NCBI RefSeq assembly: GCF_032813545.1
Contig: NZ_CP136520.1
Span: forward strand, 4,086,001 to 4,150,000
From: Nodosilinea sp. E11
GTDB lineage: Bacteria; Cyanobacteriota; Cyanobacteriia; Phormidesmidales; Phormidesmidaceae
Direction: 5' to 3'
Length of the DNA: 64,000 nucleotides
The notes below the pieces were generated by a model. The model ran no database searches. It was not told the DNA's origin and saw only the letters and a program-made list of their open reading frames with translations. Below are positions 26,657-35,624 of the stretch, piece after piece; the first letter of the stretch is position 1; every line of letters begins with the position of its first letter. The position numbers were made by a program, and so were the translations under genes.

Positions 26657-27634
26657 CTAGGCCCGGTTGGTGGCGTTGATCTCATCTAAAATGGTTTGGG
26701 CACCCTCTGACCGCAGATGCTCGGCGAGCTGGGCTCCCAGGGCTTCGGCTTCGGCGGTGGGGCCTTGTACGGTGTTTTTGATCACCCGCTGACCGTCGAG
26801 GCTGGCTACCAGCCCGGTGAGGGTTAGGGTATCACCATCGAGGCTAGTGTTGACGCCGATGGGAACCTGACAACCCCCTTCTAGCTCTCGCAGAAAGGCG
26901 CGTTCGGCCAGGCAGCGGGCAGTGGTGGGGCCGTGGGACAAGACGCTCAGCAACTGGAGGATCTCGGCATCGCCGGTGCGACACTCGATGCCCAGCGCCC
27001 CCTGGCCCACAGCGTGGAGGGAGATCTCGGGGGGCAGAAGCTCGTGGATGCGATCGCTCATATCCATACGGTGCAGCCCCGCCGCTGCCAAAATAATGCC
27101 GTCGTAGCCGCCCTCGTCAAGCTTGCGCAGCCGGGTGTTGAGGTTGCCGCGAATGTCTTTAAAGGTGAGGTGGGGGTAATGGTGGCGCAGCTGAGCCAGT
27201 CGCCGCAGCGATGAGGTGCCAATCACCGCGCCTTCGGGCAGGGTGGCCAGGGTTTTGTCTTTATGGTTTTCGTGTACCACCAGGGCGTCGGCGGGGTCTT
27301 CGCGCTCGGTGACACAGCCCAGCATCAGCCCCTCGGGTAGGCGGGTGGGCAAGTCTTTGAGGGAGTGCACGGCAAAGTCGCTGTCGCCGCGCAGCATGGT
27401 GTCTTCGAGCTCTTGGGTAAATAGACCCTTGTCGCCAATTTTAGAGAGCGACACATCGAGCACTTTGTCGCCCTGAGTTTCCATGGTGACAATCTCGAAG
27501 CCCAGATCGGGGAAATGCCGTTGGAGTTCATCCCGCACCCAGTGAGTTTGAATCAGCGCCAGCTGGCTTTTGCGAGACACGATCCGAACGGTGCGCTGGG
27601 GGGTCGAAACAGTGGGGGATGCGGTGGAGTGCAT
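26657..27634 (-). CDS. hemC: Porphobilinogen deaminase (hydroxymethylbilane synthase)
   Basis: Joins four porphobilinogen units to hydroxymethylbilane on the way to haem, chlorophyll and phycobilins. The 325 residues from ATG 27634 include [18 protein letters not shown] and [15 protein letters not shown] at Asp/Arg positions that bind the growing chain. Cys255 in [12 protein letters not shown] carries the dipyrromethane cofactor. A TTG seven codons further up is unlikely as the start. The length matches the family. It is not grouped with other hem genes here. Confidence 0.95.
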   Translation of the reverse strand: MHSTASPTVSTPQRTVRIVSRKSQLALIQTHWVRDELQRHFPDLGFEIVTMETQGDKVLDVSLSKIGDKGLFTQELEDTMLRGDSDFAVHSLKDLPTRLPEGLMLGCVTEREDPADALVVHENHKDKTLATLPEGAVIGTSSLRRLAQLRHHYPHLTFKDIRGNLNTRLRKLDEGGYDGIILAAAGLHRMDMSDRIHELLPPEISLHAVGQGALGIECRTGDAEILQLLSVLSHGPTTARCLAERAFLRELEGGCQVPIGVNTSLDGDTLTLTGLVASLDGQRVIKNTVQGPTAEAEALGAQLAEHLRSEGAQTILDEINATNRA

Positions 27635-27788
27635 AGTCTGAAACGCGGCTTGCAAAGGGTTTGGTAATGGCTCTAGGCAGGACGGTTTAACCGCTACCGA
27701 ATCTCCAGGTTACAGGATGGCGGCTACCTCTATGGTGGGCCTCTAGAAGATGTTAAGGGGTTGTCACATTCGGGCCTGGGCGGCGTTT

Positions 27789-29072
27789 ATGATGAGGGTG
27801 CAGATCGAGCAGATCGAGGAGAGACCGTTGCCCCGTCAGTTTTCTACCGGCCAATTTTCTGCCTCGCTGGCGCAGCTCACCAGCGTGCTCTCCTTAGCGA
27901 TCGCCCTTACCCTGGGCCATCAGGCCCCGGCCCCGGCCCAGGTGCTGCGGCCCGAAATTCGCTTTCCCTTTTTGGCCGACCCCCTGCAAGATGCCCCCCT
28001 CGACCCGCTGCTGCCCCGGCCCTCGGTGACGCGGCCCCTTAGCCCTCTAGAGCGGCTTGCCCTAGAGCAAGAACTCGATCAGCTGGCTCTGGAGGCCAGC
28101 GCCCTAGACCAAGCGGGATCGGTGGAAGCGGCTCGCCTGGTTTGGCGACGAGAAATTCGTCTCCGCCGTCTGCTCGGCATTGATCAGGAGCTGTCGGCCA
28201 TTGATCGGGTGGGGCAGGTGCTGCGCGATCGCACCGCCACCCAAGATCTCCAGCTCTACTCGGTGCGGCTCGACGAAATTCGAGCCGGGCTAGCTCTGCC
28301 AGGCGATCGCGATCGCCTAGAGGCCATGGCCGTTACCTACGTTGTGCTGGGCAATGTCGAGGCCGCCGCCGACATTCGCCGGGCCTTGGCCGATGCGGCG
28401 CTGGTGGCGGGCAATGGGGCCGAGCACCGCCAGCAGCTAGAAATTTTGGCTGAGCTTCAGTCTGACTGGTTTAAGTTTGCTGAGGCGGCTCAGGTCTACG
28501 GCGAACTAGTCGAGCTAGCCCAGACTGATCTGGTGCGTGACGCTGAGCAGCGCTATCTCGAACGCCAGGCCTACAACCTAGAGCAGTTACAAGATTTTGA
28601 AGGGGCGATCGCCCTGCAGCAGCGCCAGCTTGCTCTCTTTCAGGCAGACGAAAGCCGCTGGCCCCAGATCGCTCCTCTGCAACACCAGCTTGCCCACAAC
28701 TATCGCACCGTGGGCGACCTCGATACCGCCTCACGCCAGTACCAGGCCGCTTACATCAATGCCATCGATCAAGAGCAGTTCCAGGTCGCCGCCACCACAA
28801 TTAATGACCTGGCTGAGCTGTACAAAACTCTCGGTCGCTGGGCCGATGTAACCTATCTCTACGAACAGCTACTACTCGTAGAACAACAGGCCCACAGCGC
28901 CTACGGCATGATGGCTACCTACGACGAACTTGGCCAGGTGCACGAACAGTTGGGCTCTGTCCCCTCGGCCCTGGCCGCCTACCGAGAAGGGCTGGTGCTG
29001 GCGCGAGTGCTGGGCACTCGTCAAGCCTACTTTGAAGCTCAAATTGCGCGTCTTACTGAGGAAGCCTCCTAA
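27789..29072 (+). CDS. Exported tetratricopeptide-repeat protein
   Basis: About 427 residues with a signal-like segment (LTSVLSLAIALTLGHQAPAPAQ) and then TPR-type helical repeats throughout: QDFEGAIALQQRQLALFQAD, HNYRTVGDLDTASRQYQAAY and ATTINDLAELYKTLGRWADV. The start is uncertain. ATG 27789 opens the frame, but TTG 27828 has GAGGAGA five bases before it and would place the signal peptide near the N-terminus. Its stop TAA shares one base with the ATG of the next gene, so the two are translationally coupled. Function is unknown. Confidence 0.7.
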   Translation: MMRVQIEQIEERPLPRQFSTGQFSASLAQLTSVLSLAIALTLGHQAPAPAQVLRPEIRFPFLADPLQDAPLDPLLPRPSVTRPLSPLERLALEQELDQLALEASALDQAGSVEAARLVWRREIRLRRLLGIDQELSAIDRVGQVLRDRTATQDLQLYSVRLDEIRAGLALPGDRDRLEAMAVTYVVLGNVEAAADIRRALADAALVAGNGAEHRQQLEILAELQSDWFKFAEAAQVYGELVELAQTDLVRDAEQRYLERQAYNLEQLQDFEGAIALQQRQLALFQADESRWPQIAPLQHQLAHNYRTVGDLDTASRQYQAAYINAIDQEQFQVAATTINDLAELYKTLGRWADVTYLYEQLLLVEQQAHSAYGMMATYDELGQVHEQLGSVPSALAAYREGLVLARVLGTRQAYFEAQIARLTEEAS

Positions 29073-29380
29073 TGGTGATTGAATGGCTCACCTTTGCGGT
29101 CGATCCTGACAACCGCGAAACCTTTATTCGCTTGGATAACGACATTTGGACGGCGGCTCTGAGCCAGTATCCCGGCTTTATTTCGAAAGAAGTGTGGATC
29201 TCGCCCGATTTACACGACCAAGTGGTGTTTATGGTGCGCTGGCAAACCCGCGAACAGTGGAAGTCAATTCCCCAGGCTGAACTAGACGCCGTTGAGCGCC
29301 AGTTTGACCAGGCCGTTGAGTTTACTTACCGCATGATTGACGCCCGCGAGTATCAGGTGCGGCGGTATCCCTCGGCCTAG
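29072..29380 (+). CDS. TIGR03792 family protein
   Basis: The 102 residues have the family opening VIEWLTFAVDPDNRETFIRL and later GFISKEVWISPDLHDQVVFM, VRWQTREQWKSIP. It looks like a small dimeric alpha/beta barrel of the antibiotic-monooxygenase-like fold, and the family is known almost only from cyanobacteria. The role is unknown. The ATG overlaps the preceding stop (TAATG), implying a single transcript with the TPR gene upstream. A conserved F-K-E-V segment is present; no cofactor motif is seen. Confidence 0.8.
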   Translation: MVIEWLTFAVDPDNRETFIRLDNDIWTAALSQYPGFISKEVWISPDLHDQVVFMVRWQTREQWKSIPQAELDAVERQFDQAVEFTYRMIDAREYQVRRYPSA

Positions 29381-29500
29381 CTTTAACCATTTGAGGCGAT
29401 CGCCTTGAATTTTACCAATAACTCCTCATTAGCCCGTTATCTTGGCAAAATTGGAGATTAGCGTCACAGCTAAGTTCATTGGTGAATTCACTTTATCCCC

Positions 29501-30160
29501 ATGCTTGATCCGATTCAGGCGCTTGTGCAATGTGTTCGCCAGGAATTGCTGCCAGGGCTGCACCTCGAAAGCCTTGACCCTCACCATCCCGTGGTGGTTC
29601 ATCGGGTGCCAGTGCCCTGGCGCTGTTTGGGGGCGGGCAATTACGCAGCTGTGTTTATGCACCCCGACTACCCCGAACAGGTGGTGAAGGTGTATGCGCC
29701 GGGTCGCCCCGGTATTGAAGCCGAGGTTGAGGTTTACCGACGGCTGGCCAACCATCCAGCGTTTTCGCAGTGCTACGTCAGCGAAGCGCCGTTTTTGGTG
29801 CTCAAGCGCCTGCACGGGGTGACCCTGTATGACTGTCTCCATCGGGGCATTGCCATTCCGCCCCAGGTGATTTACGACATTGATGCGGCCCTCGACTATG
29901 TGCGCAGCCGGGGCCTGTTTCCCCACGATGTGCATGGCCGCAATGTGATGCAGGCCAAGGGGCGCGGCCTGGTCGTAGATGTGTCTGATTTCTTAAATGC
30001 TCAACCCTGCCGCGCCTGGCAGGATGTGAAGCGCGCCTACTGGTGGATCTATCGCCCCTTGTTTCTGCCCCTGGGCCTGCCGATACCCTATGCATTGTTG
30101 GACGGGGTGCGGTCCGGTTACCGGCTGTTTCGTCGTCTGACGGGCGGCGGGCTGCGCTAG
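29501..30160 (+). CDS. Atypical protein-kinase-like protein
   Basis: The 219 residues show a reduced kinase fold. The glycine loop is LGAGNYAAVF, followed by VVKVYAPGRPG with the candidate ATP-binding Lys. The catalytic loop is HDVHGRNVM (His-Asp...Asn), and the metal loop reads VVDVSDF in place of DFG. About 30 residues follow, with no activation segment of normal length. This resembles RIO or phosphotransferase-type small kinases rather than Hanks-type enzymes. The substrate is unknown. It lies 120 bp after the TIGR03792 gene and 38 bp before the zinc-ribbon gene, all on the plus strand. Confidence 0.75.
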   Translation: MLDPIQALVQCVRQELLPGLHLESLDPHHPVVVHRVPVPWRCLGAGNYAAVFMHPDYPEQVVKVYAPGRPGIEAEVEVYRRLANHPAFSQCYVSEAPFLVLKRLHGVTLYDCLHRGIAIPPQVIYDIDAALDYVRSRGLFPHDVHGRNVMQAKGRGLVVDVSDFLNAQPCRAWQDVKRAYWWIYRPLFLPLGLPIPYALLDGVRSGYRLFRRLTGGGLR

Positions 30161-30198
30161 CATACGGCCATCGTTGTTGAATGTATGGCCCCGCTGCT

Positions 30199-30552
30199 AT
30201 GCTGTCGTGCCCCCGTTGCCAGGCTACTATCGAACCCACCACTATTCAGTGTCCCCGCTGTCGGCTTACCCTCAAGGCCCACGGGCATCCGGGCATGACG
30301 CTGCACCGCACCGAGGGCGATCAGCCGTTGTGTGCCACCTGCCTCTACGACGCTGACGACACCTGCAACTTTCCCCAGCGCCCCCACGCCGAAACCTGCA
30401 CGCTCTATCGGTCGGTGACTGCTAATCAGGATCTGGCGCTGCCGTCCCTTTCCCCGGGGCAGCAGCTTAGTTTTTGGCTCCGCAACCATCGCGGCCTGGT
30501 GGGAATAGTGGGGCTACTACTGCTCAGCCTGGCGCTGGTGCTGGTGCGCTAG
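30199..30552 (+). CDS. Zinc-ribbon membrane protein
   Basis: The 117 residues start MLSCPRCQATIEPTTIQCPR, with two CxxC knuckles (CPRC, CPRC) forming a zinc ribbon. Further Cys pairs (LCATCLYD, CNFPQRPHAETC) may bind a second zinc. The C-terminal segment LVGIVGLLLLSLALVLVR is a single membrane anchor. The in-frame ATG at 30181 would add six residues. The layout suggests a membrane-tethered zinc-ribbon adaptor. It is the last gene of the co-directional group, and the strong hairpin at 30557-30623 follows. Confidence 0.75.
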   Translation: MLSCPRCQATIEPTTIQCPRCRLTLKAHGHPGMTLHRTEGDQPLCATCLYDADDTCNFPQRPHAETCTLYRSVTANQDLALPSLSPGQQLSFWLRNHRGLVGIVGLLLLSLALVLVR

Positions 30553-30556
30553 GAAA

Positions 30557-30623
30557 AGATCCCAGGGTTCTTCTCGCGGTTAGAAAATTATCCTGGTCAA
30601 CCCCTAAAAGAACCCTGGGATCT
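30557..30623. terminator. Bidirectional hairpin after the zinc-ribbon gene
   Basis: AGATCCCAGGGTTCTT at 30557-30572 is exactly complementary to AAGAACCCTGGGATCT at 30608-30623, a 16-bp perfect stem with a 35-nt loop. It lies between two converging genes. The loop is longer than usual for a simple terminator. Confidence 0.6.
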
Positions 30624-30642
30624 CTCCTGGGTTCCGATCGCC

Positions 30643-31593
30643 CTAAGCCACCGGTTCTAGGGCAAAGAAATCTGAAAAAATTTTCTCACTCACGGTGTTG
30701 AGCCGAGTTTGCAGATCGTCGAGAAACTCGTGCAGCCCCCGCTGGGTAATTTCTTCGATGGTGAGGTAGTCGAGTTCGGAGCGCAGGCGACCCAGGGCGC
30801 GATCGCTGTTGGTGCGCCAGGTACCCGCCGGGGTGCCCGAAATGCAGTGCAGCGATCGCTCGGCCTCTAGCAAACAAAACTGAATCGATCGCGGAAACTC
30901 CCGATTTAAGATCAAAAACTCGGTCACCCCCTGGGGGGTAATGCGGTACTGGCGCTTGCGGTACATCTCGTAGGCGCTGGCCGACTTTAGCAGGGCAATC
31001 CACTGCAAATCGTCCAGCGGCGAACCGACATCGGTGACCGAAGGCAGCAAAATAAAGTACTTCACATCGAGAATGCGGGCGGTTTTGTCGGCCCGCTCCA
31101 GCAGTCGCCCCAGTTGGCCAAAGTGCCAGCCCTCGGTGTGGGCCATGGTGGCATCCATCACCCCAGCAAACAGGTGGCTGGCCATTTTGACTTCCGGGAA
31201 AAAGTTGTGCAGCTCCGACAGCAACCCCACGTCTGCGGCCTCATTTACCATCAGGTAAAACGAGTTCACCTGCTCCCACATTTCCGACGAAATTACTTCC
31301 CGCACCGATCGCGCATTTTCCCGCGCCGACTTGAGGCACGAAATGATCGAGTTGGGATACTCGCGATCGAAGGTGAGAAATTTCAGAATATTCTCTGCCG
31401 AGGCATCTCCATAGCGAGCTTTGAACATGGCCTGGTCGCCTGTGGTTCTGACCAGCGGCTCCCACTGCTGTTCCATGCCGGGGGGCGCGTCTAGCAGCAG
31501 GTTCAGATTCACATCCACAAAGCGGGCTACGTTTTCGGCCCGCTCGACGTAACGGTTTAACCAGTAGATAGAATCGGCAACGCGGCTAAGCAT
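30643..31593 (-). CDS. Alpha-E domain protein
   Basis: The 316 residues match the alpha-E (DUF403) family: the start MLSRVADSIYWLNRYVERAE, the YPNSIISCLKSARENARSV segment and the repeated layout EFPRSIQFCLLEAERSLHCI. The family travels with a circularly permuted ATP-grasp partner, which here lies upstream on the same strand (32293). In other bacteria such pairs are linked to peptide-ligation systems, but no target is known in cyanobacteria. A Uma2 gene separates the two here. Confidence 0.85.
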   Translation of the reverse strand: MLSRVADSIYWLNRYVERAENVARFVDVNLNLLLDAPPGMEQQWEPLVRTTGDQAMFKARYGDASAENILKFLTFDREYPNSIISCLKSARENARSVREVISSEMWEQVNSFYLMVNEAADVGLLSELHNFFPEVKMASHLFAGVMDATMAHTEGWHFGQLGRLLERADKTARILDVKYFILLPSVTDVGSPLDDLQWIALLKSASAYEMYRKRQYRITPQGVTEFLILNREFPRSIQFCLLEAERSLHCISGTPAGTWRTNSDRALGRLRSELDYLTIEEITQRGLHEFLDDLQTRLNTVSEKIFSDFFALEPVA

Positions 31594-31638
31594 GGGGAGA
31601 AGTGGGTAGGTGGGTAGAGGGGAAGGGTTTCTTTCAAC

Positions 31639-32202
31639 TCACTCTAAAAGCCAGTTGAACAGATCCTGAACTGTGAGGGATACATCATTAGCAAAGGTGG
31701 GTACAGGTAAGGCATCCTCGGGTTGATCAAAAACGGCCGTCTCTTGTTTGGGGCGGTAGACAAAGACCGTTTGTTCATCAGGGTCGATCAGCCAGCCCAT
31801 TTGCGTGCCATGGCTGAGGCAGTGGAGGATGTTTTTGGTGACTCTGGTTTGGCTTTGGTCTGGGGAGAGGATTTCAACTGTCCAGTCTGGGGCAACAGCA
31901 AACGTATTGGCGACTTCGCCGTTCTGATCGCGGGGAATGTGGTTCCATGCCATGACTGCAACGTCTGGAACCACGGAGCGACCACCAAACGTGCAGCGCA
32001 GTTCTGGGAAGGCGCGGGCAATGCGTGTTGGCTTTAGAGCGGTATTGACAAACGGGACAAGTTCACCCTGAATAGCACTGTGTTTTCCCTGAGGCATCGG
32101 TTTTTGAAAAATTTGTCCATCCACAAACTCACTGGCAGGTTTGGTTTCTGGCAGCTTCAAAAACTCTTCCAGGGTCAATGTTTTAGAGGAGAGTTGCACC
32201 AT
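31639..32202 (-). CDS. Uma2 family (DUF820) putative endonuclease-fold protein
   Basis: The 187 residues are typical of the DUF820/Uma2 family, a PD-(D/E)xK-fold group hugely expanded in cyanobacteria. They include LTLEEFLKLPETKPASEFVD, then the core VVPDVAVMAW and DWTVEILSPDQSQTRVTKN, and a C-terminal helix ending DLFNWLLE. Catalytic Asp/Glu/Lys positions are seen in PDVAV and VEILSPDQS. Function is unproven. Uma2 genes are often mobile; its position inside the alpha-E/ATP-grasp pair suggests later insertion. Confidence 0.85.
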   Translation of the reverse strand: MVQLSSKTLTLEEFLKLPETKPASEFVDGQIFQKPMPQGKHSAIQGELVPFVNTALKPTRIARAFPELRCTFGGRSVVPDVAVMAWNHIPRDQNGEVANTFAVAPDWTVEILSPDQSQTRVTKNILHCLSHGTQMGWLIDPDEQTVFVYRPKQETAVFDQPEDALPVPTFANDVSLTVQDLFNWLLE

Positions 32203-32292
32203 TTACTACACCTAGCTAGTTGAAGGGTGAGCTATTCCCATCGTACTGAGTCCTTGGATGTGCCGTTGCTCTGTGCGATCGCGCCCAACGCT

Positions 32293-33762
32293 CTATTGGC
32301 TTTGAATTGGCAACTGGGCATTGGGGTCAACTGATTTCACGACCCAGGTGTCTTTGCTACCGCCGCCCTGGGATGAGTTGACCACCAGCGAGCCGCGCTT
32401 GAGGGCAACGCGGGTGAGGCCGCCGGGGTTCACATAAATATCCTGACCGTAGAGGATATAGGGCCTGAGATCCACATGGCAGCCCTCAAAGGCATCTTCG
32501 ATCAGGGTGGGCACCCGCGACAGACAGAGGGTGGGCTGGGCAATGTAGCCCCTGGGGTCGGCACGAATGCGATCGCCAAATTCAGCCCGTTGCTCCTCAG
32601 TGGCGTGGGGGCCGACCAGCATGCCGTAGCCGCCGGAGGCGTTGGTGGCCTTGACCACCAGCTGGTCGAGGTTGGCCAGCACGTGGGCCTGCTGGGTCTC
32701 GTCTTCGCACAGGTAAGTGGGTACGTTGGGGATCAGCTGATCCTCGTCGAGGTAGTAGCGAATCATTTGGGGCACGTAGGCGTAGACCAGCTTATCGTCG
32801 GCGACGCCGGTCCCCAGGGCGTTGGCCAGAGCTACTCGCCCCGCCCGATACACCTCCATTAGCCCCGGCACCCCCAGCAGCGAGTCGGGCCGAAAGGCCA
32901 GGGGGTCAATAAAGTCGTCGTCGATGCGGCGATACATTACATCGACTCGTTCTAGGCCCTTGGTGGTGCGCATTTTCAGGTAGCCGTCGGAGACTACCAG
33001 GTCGCGCCCCTCCACCAGTTCGGCCCCCATCTGCTGGGCCAAAAACGAGTGCTCAAAGTAGGCCGAGTTGTACATGCCGGGAGTGAGCACCGCCACCCGA
33101 GGGTTGATTAGCGTCTCGGGCACCAGGTTGAGCAGGGTTTCGAGCAGCTGGCTGGCGTAGTCATCCACCGCCGCAATATCCATGGCGGCAAACAGGTGGG
33201 GGAAGGTATTCTTCATCACCCGCCGGTTTTCGAGCACGTAGGAGACGCCCGAGGGGCAGCGCATGTTGTCTTCTAGCACGTACCAGGTGCCGTCTTTGTC
33301 GCGTACTAGGTCGGTACCGGTAATGTGGCACCAGATGTTGTTGGGTGGGTTGAGGCCCATACAGGGTTTCAAAAAGCCCGGTGCCGACTCCACCACATGG
33401 CGCGGAATGACACCATCGTTGAGAATTTTTTGGTCGTTGTAGACATCGTGAATGAAGCAGTTGATCGCATAAATGCGCTGCTTGAGTCCCTTTTCGAGCC
33501 ACTCCCACTCGTGGCCGGGCACAATGCGCGGAATCACATCGAAAGGAAAAATGCGCTCGGTGCCCTGGTTGTCGCTATAGACGTTGAAGGTGACTCCGAG
33601 CTTAAACAGGGTATTTTGTACCGCCTTTTGCCGCTGCTGAAGCTCTACCAGCGACATGGCGTTGACTCGTCGCACCAGCAGCTCGGCTTCGGGGCGAGGC
33701 TGGCCCTGCTTTAAAAAGAGTTCATCGAAAAAATCGCCGGGGTCATAGGCGTCAAATAGCAC
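32293..33762 (-). CDS. Circularly permuted type 2 ATP-grasp protein
   Basis: The 489 residues match the DUF404/DUF407 family. Visible blocks are [20 protein letters not shown] at the N-terminal side, [20 protein letters not shown] with the metal-binding Glu and Asn, and [16 protein letters not shown]. The C-terminal block is [20 protein letters not shown]. The enzyme is expected to activate a carboxylate with ATP and join it to an amine. GTG 33762 has GGGAG seven bases ahead. It is upstream of the Uma2 and alpha-E genes on the same strand. Confidence 0.9.
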   Translation of the reverse strand: MLFDAYDPGDFFDELFLKQGQPRPEAELLVRRVNAMSLVELQQRQKAVQNTLFKLGVTFNVYSDNQGTERIFPFDVIPRIVPGHEWEWLEKGLKQRIYAINCFIHDVYNDQKILNDGVIPRHVVESAPGFLKPCMGLNPPNNIWCHITGTDLVRDKDGTWYVLEDNMRCPSGVSYVLENRRVMKNTFPHLFAAMDIAAVDDYASQLLETLLNLVPETLINPRVAVLTPGMYNSAYFEHSFLAQQMGAELVEGRDLVVSDGYLKMRTTKGLERVDVMYRRIDDDFIDPLAFRPDSLLGVPGLMEVYRAGRVALANALGTGVADDKLVYAYVPQMIRYYLDEDQLIPNVPTYLCEDETQQAHVLANLDQLVVKATNASGGYGMLVGPHATEEQRAEFGDRIRADPRGYIAQPTLCLSRVPTLIEDAFEGCHVDLRPYILYGQDIYVNPGGLTRVALKRGSLVVNSSQGGGSKDTWVVKSVDPNAQLPIQSQ

Positions 33763-34094
33763 CAGGGGTCTCCCAAACTACAGGGCTTACGGTATCAACG
33801 CTACAGCGAGAGCGCCATAGGCTGATCATTACCGGGGAGGGTCGCCCCAAAGCTGTAGTTTACGATACGAAATTAGGGTGCTTCCTGGTTCGGTCTGCTG
33901 GTCATGCTCAATCCGATTCACAAAACCCCAATTCGAGACCGATACGGTGACTACCGCTTCTGTACCGATGTGCACTACATTTCTCAGTGTGGGCCGGGGC
34001 TGGCGATCGCTGGCATTGGTGTGAGGGGAGGGTATCGGGTATCAGGTTCCAGGCTTAGCCCAACACCCGACACCTGAAACCCGATACCTTTTAC
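33763..34094. other. 332-bp intergenic region with long inverted repeat
   Basis: The right end holds a near-perfect 17-bp inverted repeat (34031-34047 and 34072-34088, one mismatch) made of GGTATCGGGT-type sequence. The centre has CAATCCGATTCACAAAACC (33908 onward), shared with repeat family 1. No gene was seen. Confidence 0.5.
34031..34088. repeat. Inverted repeat after transaldolase
   Basis: Left arm 34031-34047 (GGTATCGGGTATCAGGT) and right arm 34072-34088 (ACCTGAAACCCGATACC) pair at 16 of 17 positions around a 24-nt loop. The loop contains CCCAACACCCGACA, also seen near 22800 and 35491. It sits just downstream of tal and could act as its terminator. Confidence 0.6.
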
Positions 34095-35279
34095 CTACCT
34101 AGCTACTTCAAAGGCGGGCCCTAGCCCCGCAACAATCTCCGAAGACGAAAGCTTGCCGTCGTGATCGAGGTCTAGGGCGTCGAAGGCCGCATCGGTACCG
34201 AGCCATTCCTCCCGAGTAATAAAGCCATCGCCATCAAGGTCGTAGGCTTTAAATAGGTCAAACTGGCTATCTCGGGCGTTGGCGGTTGTGCCGTCACCCT
34301 GGGTAAGTTCGGTGAGGCGGGTGGCGAGCAGGTTTTCCAAGGTTTCGAGGGCTTTACTAAAGCCCTTAATGCCTTCGTCGAGTTTTTCTTTGGCCATGCG
34401 ATCGCTCTCGTGCATCGACCTAAAGGTGGCTTCATCCATGGAAAGTTTCTCAATCTCCATCGACTCAGCTTTGGCAGGGTCGAGTTTGCGGGGCAGGTCG
34501 GCCTGGGTTGCGTCGAGCTTGGCCAGCAGCTGGGGCGAGATGGTCAGCAGGTCGCAGCCTGCCAATTCGGTGATTTCTCCAATGTTGCGAAAGCTGGCTC
34601 CCATCACCTCAGTTTTGTAGCCAAACTTTTTGTAGTAGTTGTAGATCTCGGTGACCGACACCACGCCGGGGTCTTCGGGGGCGGGGTACTCATCGCGGCC
34701 AGTGTCTTTTTTGTACCAGTCGAGAATGCGGCCCACAAAGGGCGAGATCAATGTGGTGCCCACCTCAGCGCAGGCGATCGCCTGGTGAATGCCAAACAGC
34801 AGCGTCAGGTTGCAGTGAATGCCGTCTTTTTCAAGAATCTCAGCGGCCTTAATGCCCTCCCAAGTGGAGGCAATTTTGATCAGTACGCGATCGGGGGTAA
34901 TGCCTAGCTTGTCGTACTGCGCAATAATGTCGCGGGCGGTCGCAACGGTGGCCTCGGTATCGTAGCTGAGGCGGGCATCGACTTCGGTCGAAACGCGACC
35001 GGGAATAATGCTGAGAATTTTGTAGCCAAAAGCTACTGCCAGATTTTTGAAGGCCAGGTTGGCGATGTCTTTCTCAGAGGCTCCCTCCCCCGCGTCGGCC
35101 TTGGCTTTTAACAACGTGTCATCGACAATCGCTTGATATTGGGGCATCTGCGCCGCCGCCGTAATGAGCGAAGGGTTGGTGGTGGCGTCGCGGGGGGTAA
35201 ATTGTTCGATCGCTTGAATGTCGCCGGTATCGGCGACAACGACGGTCATTTGCCGAAGCTGCTCTAAGAGGCTGGCCAT
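34095..35279 (-). CDS. tal: Transaldolase with C-terminal EF-hand pair
   Basis: Pentose phosphate pathway and Calvin-cycle-linked transaldolase: sedoheptulose 7-phosphate plus glyceraldehyde 3-phosphate to erythrose 4-phosphate plus fructose 6-phosphate. The 394 residues from ATG 35279 (AGGAGA before it) have the TalB-type barrel with DATTNPSLI, the Schiff-base Lys in [11 protein letters not shown] and the CNLTLLFG strand. After residue 330 come a linker and two canonical EF-hand loops, [12 protein letters not shown] and [12 protein letters not shown], with Asp at 1, 3 and 5 and Glu at 12 in both. The extension suggests Ca2+ control of activity or assembly. Confidence 0.93.
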   Translation of the reverse strand: MASLLEQLRQMTVVVADTGDIQAIEQFTPRDATTNPSLITAAAQMPQYQAIVDDTLLKAKADAGEGASEKDIANLAFKNLAVAFGYKILSIIPGRVSTEVDARLSYDTEATVATARDIIAQYDKLGITPDRVLIKIASTWEGIKAAEILEKDGIHCNLTLLFGIHQAIACAEVGTTLISPFVGRILDWYKKDTGRDEYPAPEDPGVVSVTEIYNYYKKFGYKTEVMGASFRNIGEITELAGCDLLTISPQLLAKLDATQADLPRKLDPAKAESMEIEKLSMDEATFRSMHESDRMAKEKLDEGIKGFSKALETLENLLATRLTELTQGDGTTANARDSQFDLFKAYDLDGDGFITREEWLGTDAAFDALDLDHDGKLSSSEIVAGLGPAFEVAR

Positions 35280-35624
35280 AGATTTCTCCTGAAAATTGAG
35301 GGAGCAAGGGGACTTGTGGGTGTTGCTCACCATTGTAAACAGGGGATCAAAGGCAAGTATTAACCCTTAATTAAAGCTACCGGGCGATTACACAACATTG
35401 CACAGTGTCCAGTAAGGGCTAATTCGTAACGGTTTCTTAAGAGTTGTTCTTTTGAAGACGACCTCTGGGGCATCAGATGTCACGCCAAGGCCCAACGCCC
35501 GAAACCTAACGCCCGAAACCTAACGCCCGAGTTTTCATCGCTGCGATCGATCAGATTGGGTGCCTCAGATGAGCCAAAGCTTGGCATGATGGGAGGGATT
35601 TATCACCCCTCTGCCTCAGACCCT
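35280..35624. other. 345-bp intergenic region with period-14 tandem repeat
   Basis: It lies between the divergent starts of tal and ictB. At 35491-35532 it holds about two and a half copies of GCCCGAAACCTAAC. Other than this and short A/T-rich sequence, no gene or known motif was seen. Confidence 0.45.

Noticed and set aside
27750-27788. Upstream ATG/TTG extension of the TPR gene at 27789
   Set aside because: It would put an extra 13 or so residues before a signal peptide, and no ribosome-binding site supports it.
29429-29935. 168-codon minus-strand frame opposite the kinase-like gene
   Set aside because: It is antisense to the kinase-like gene, which has clear motifs; this frame has none.
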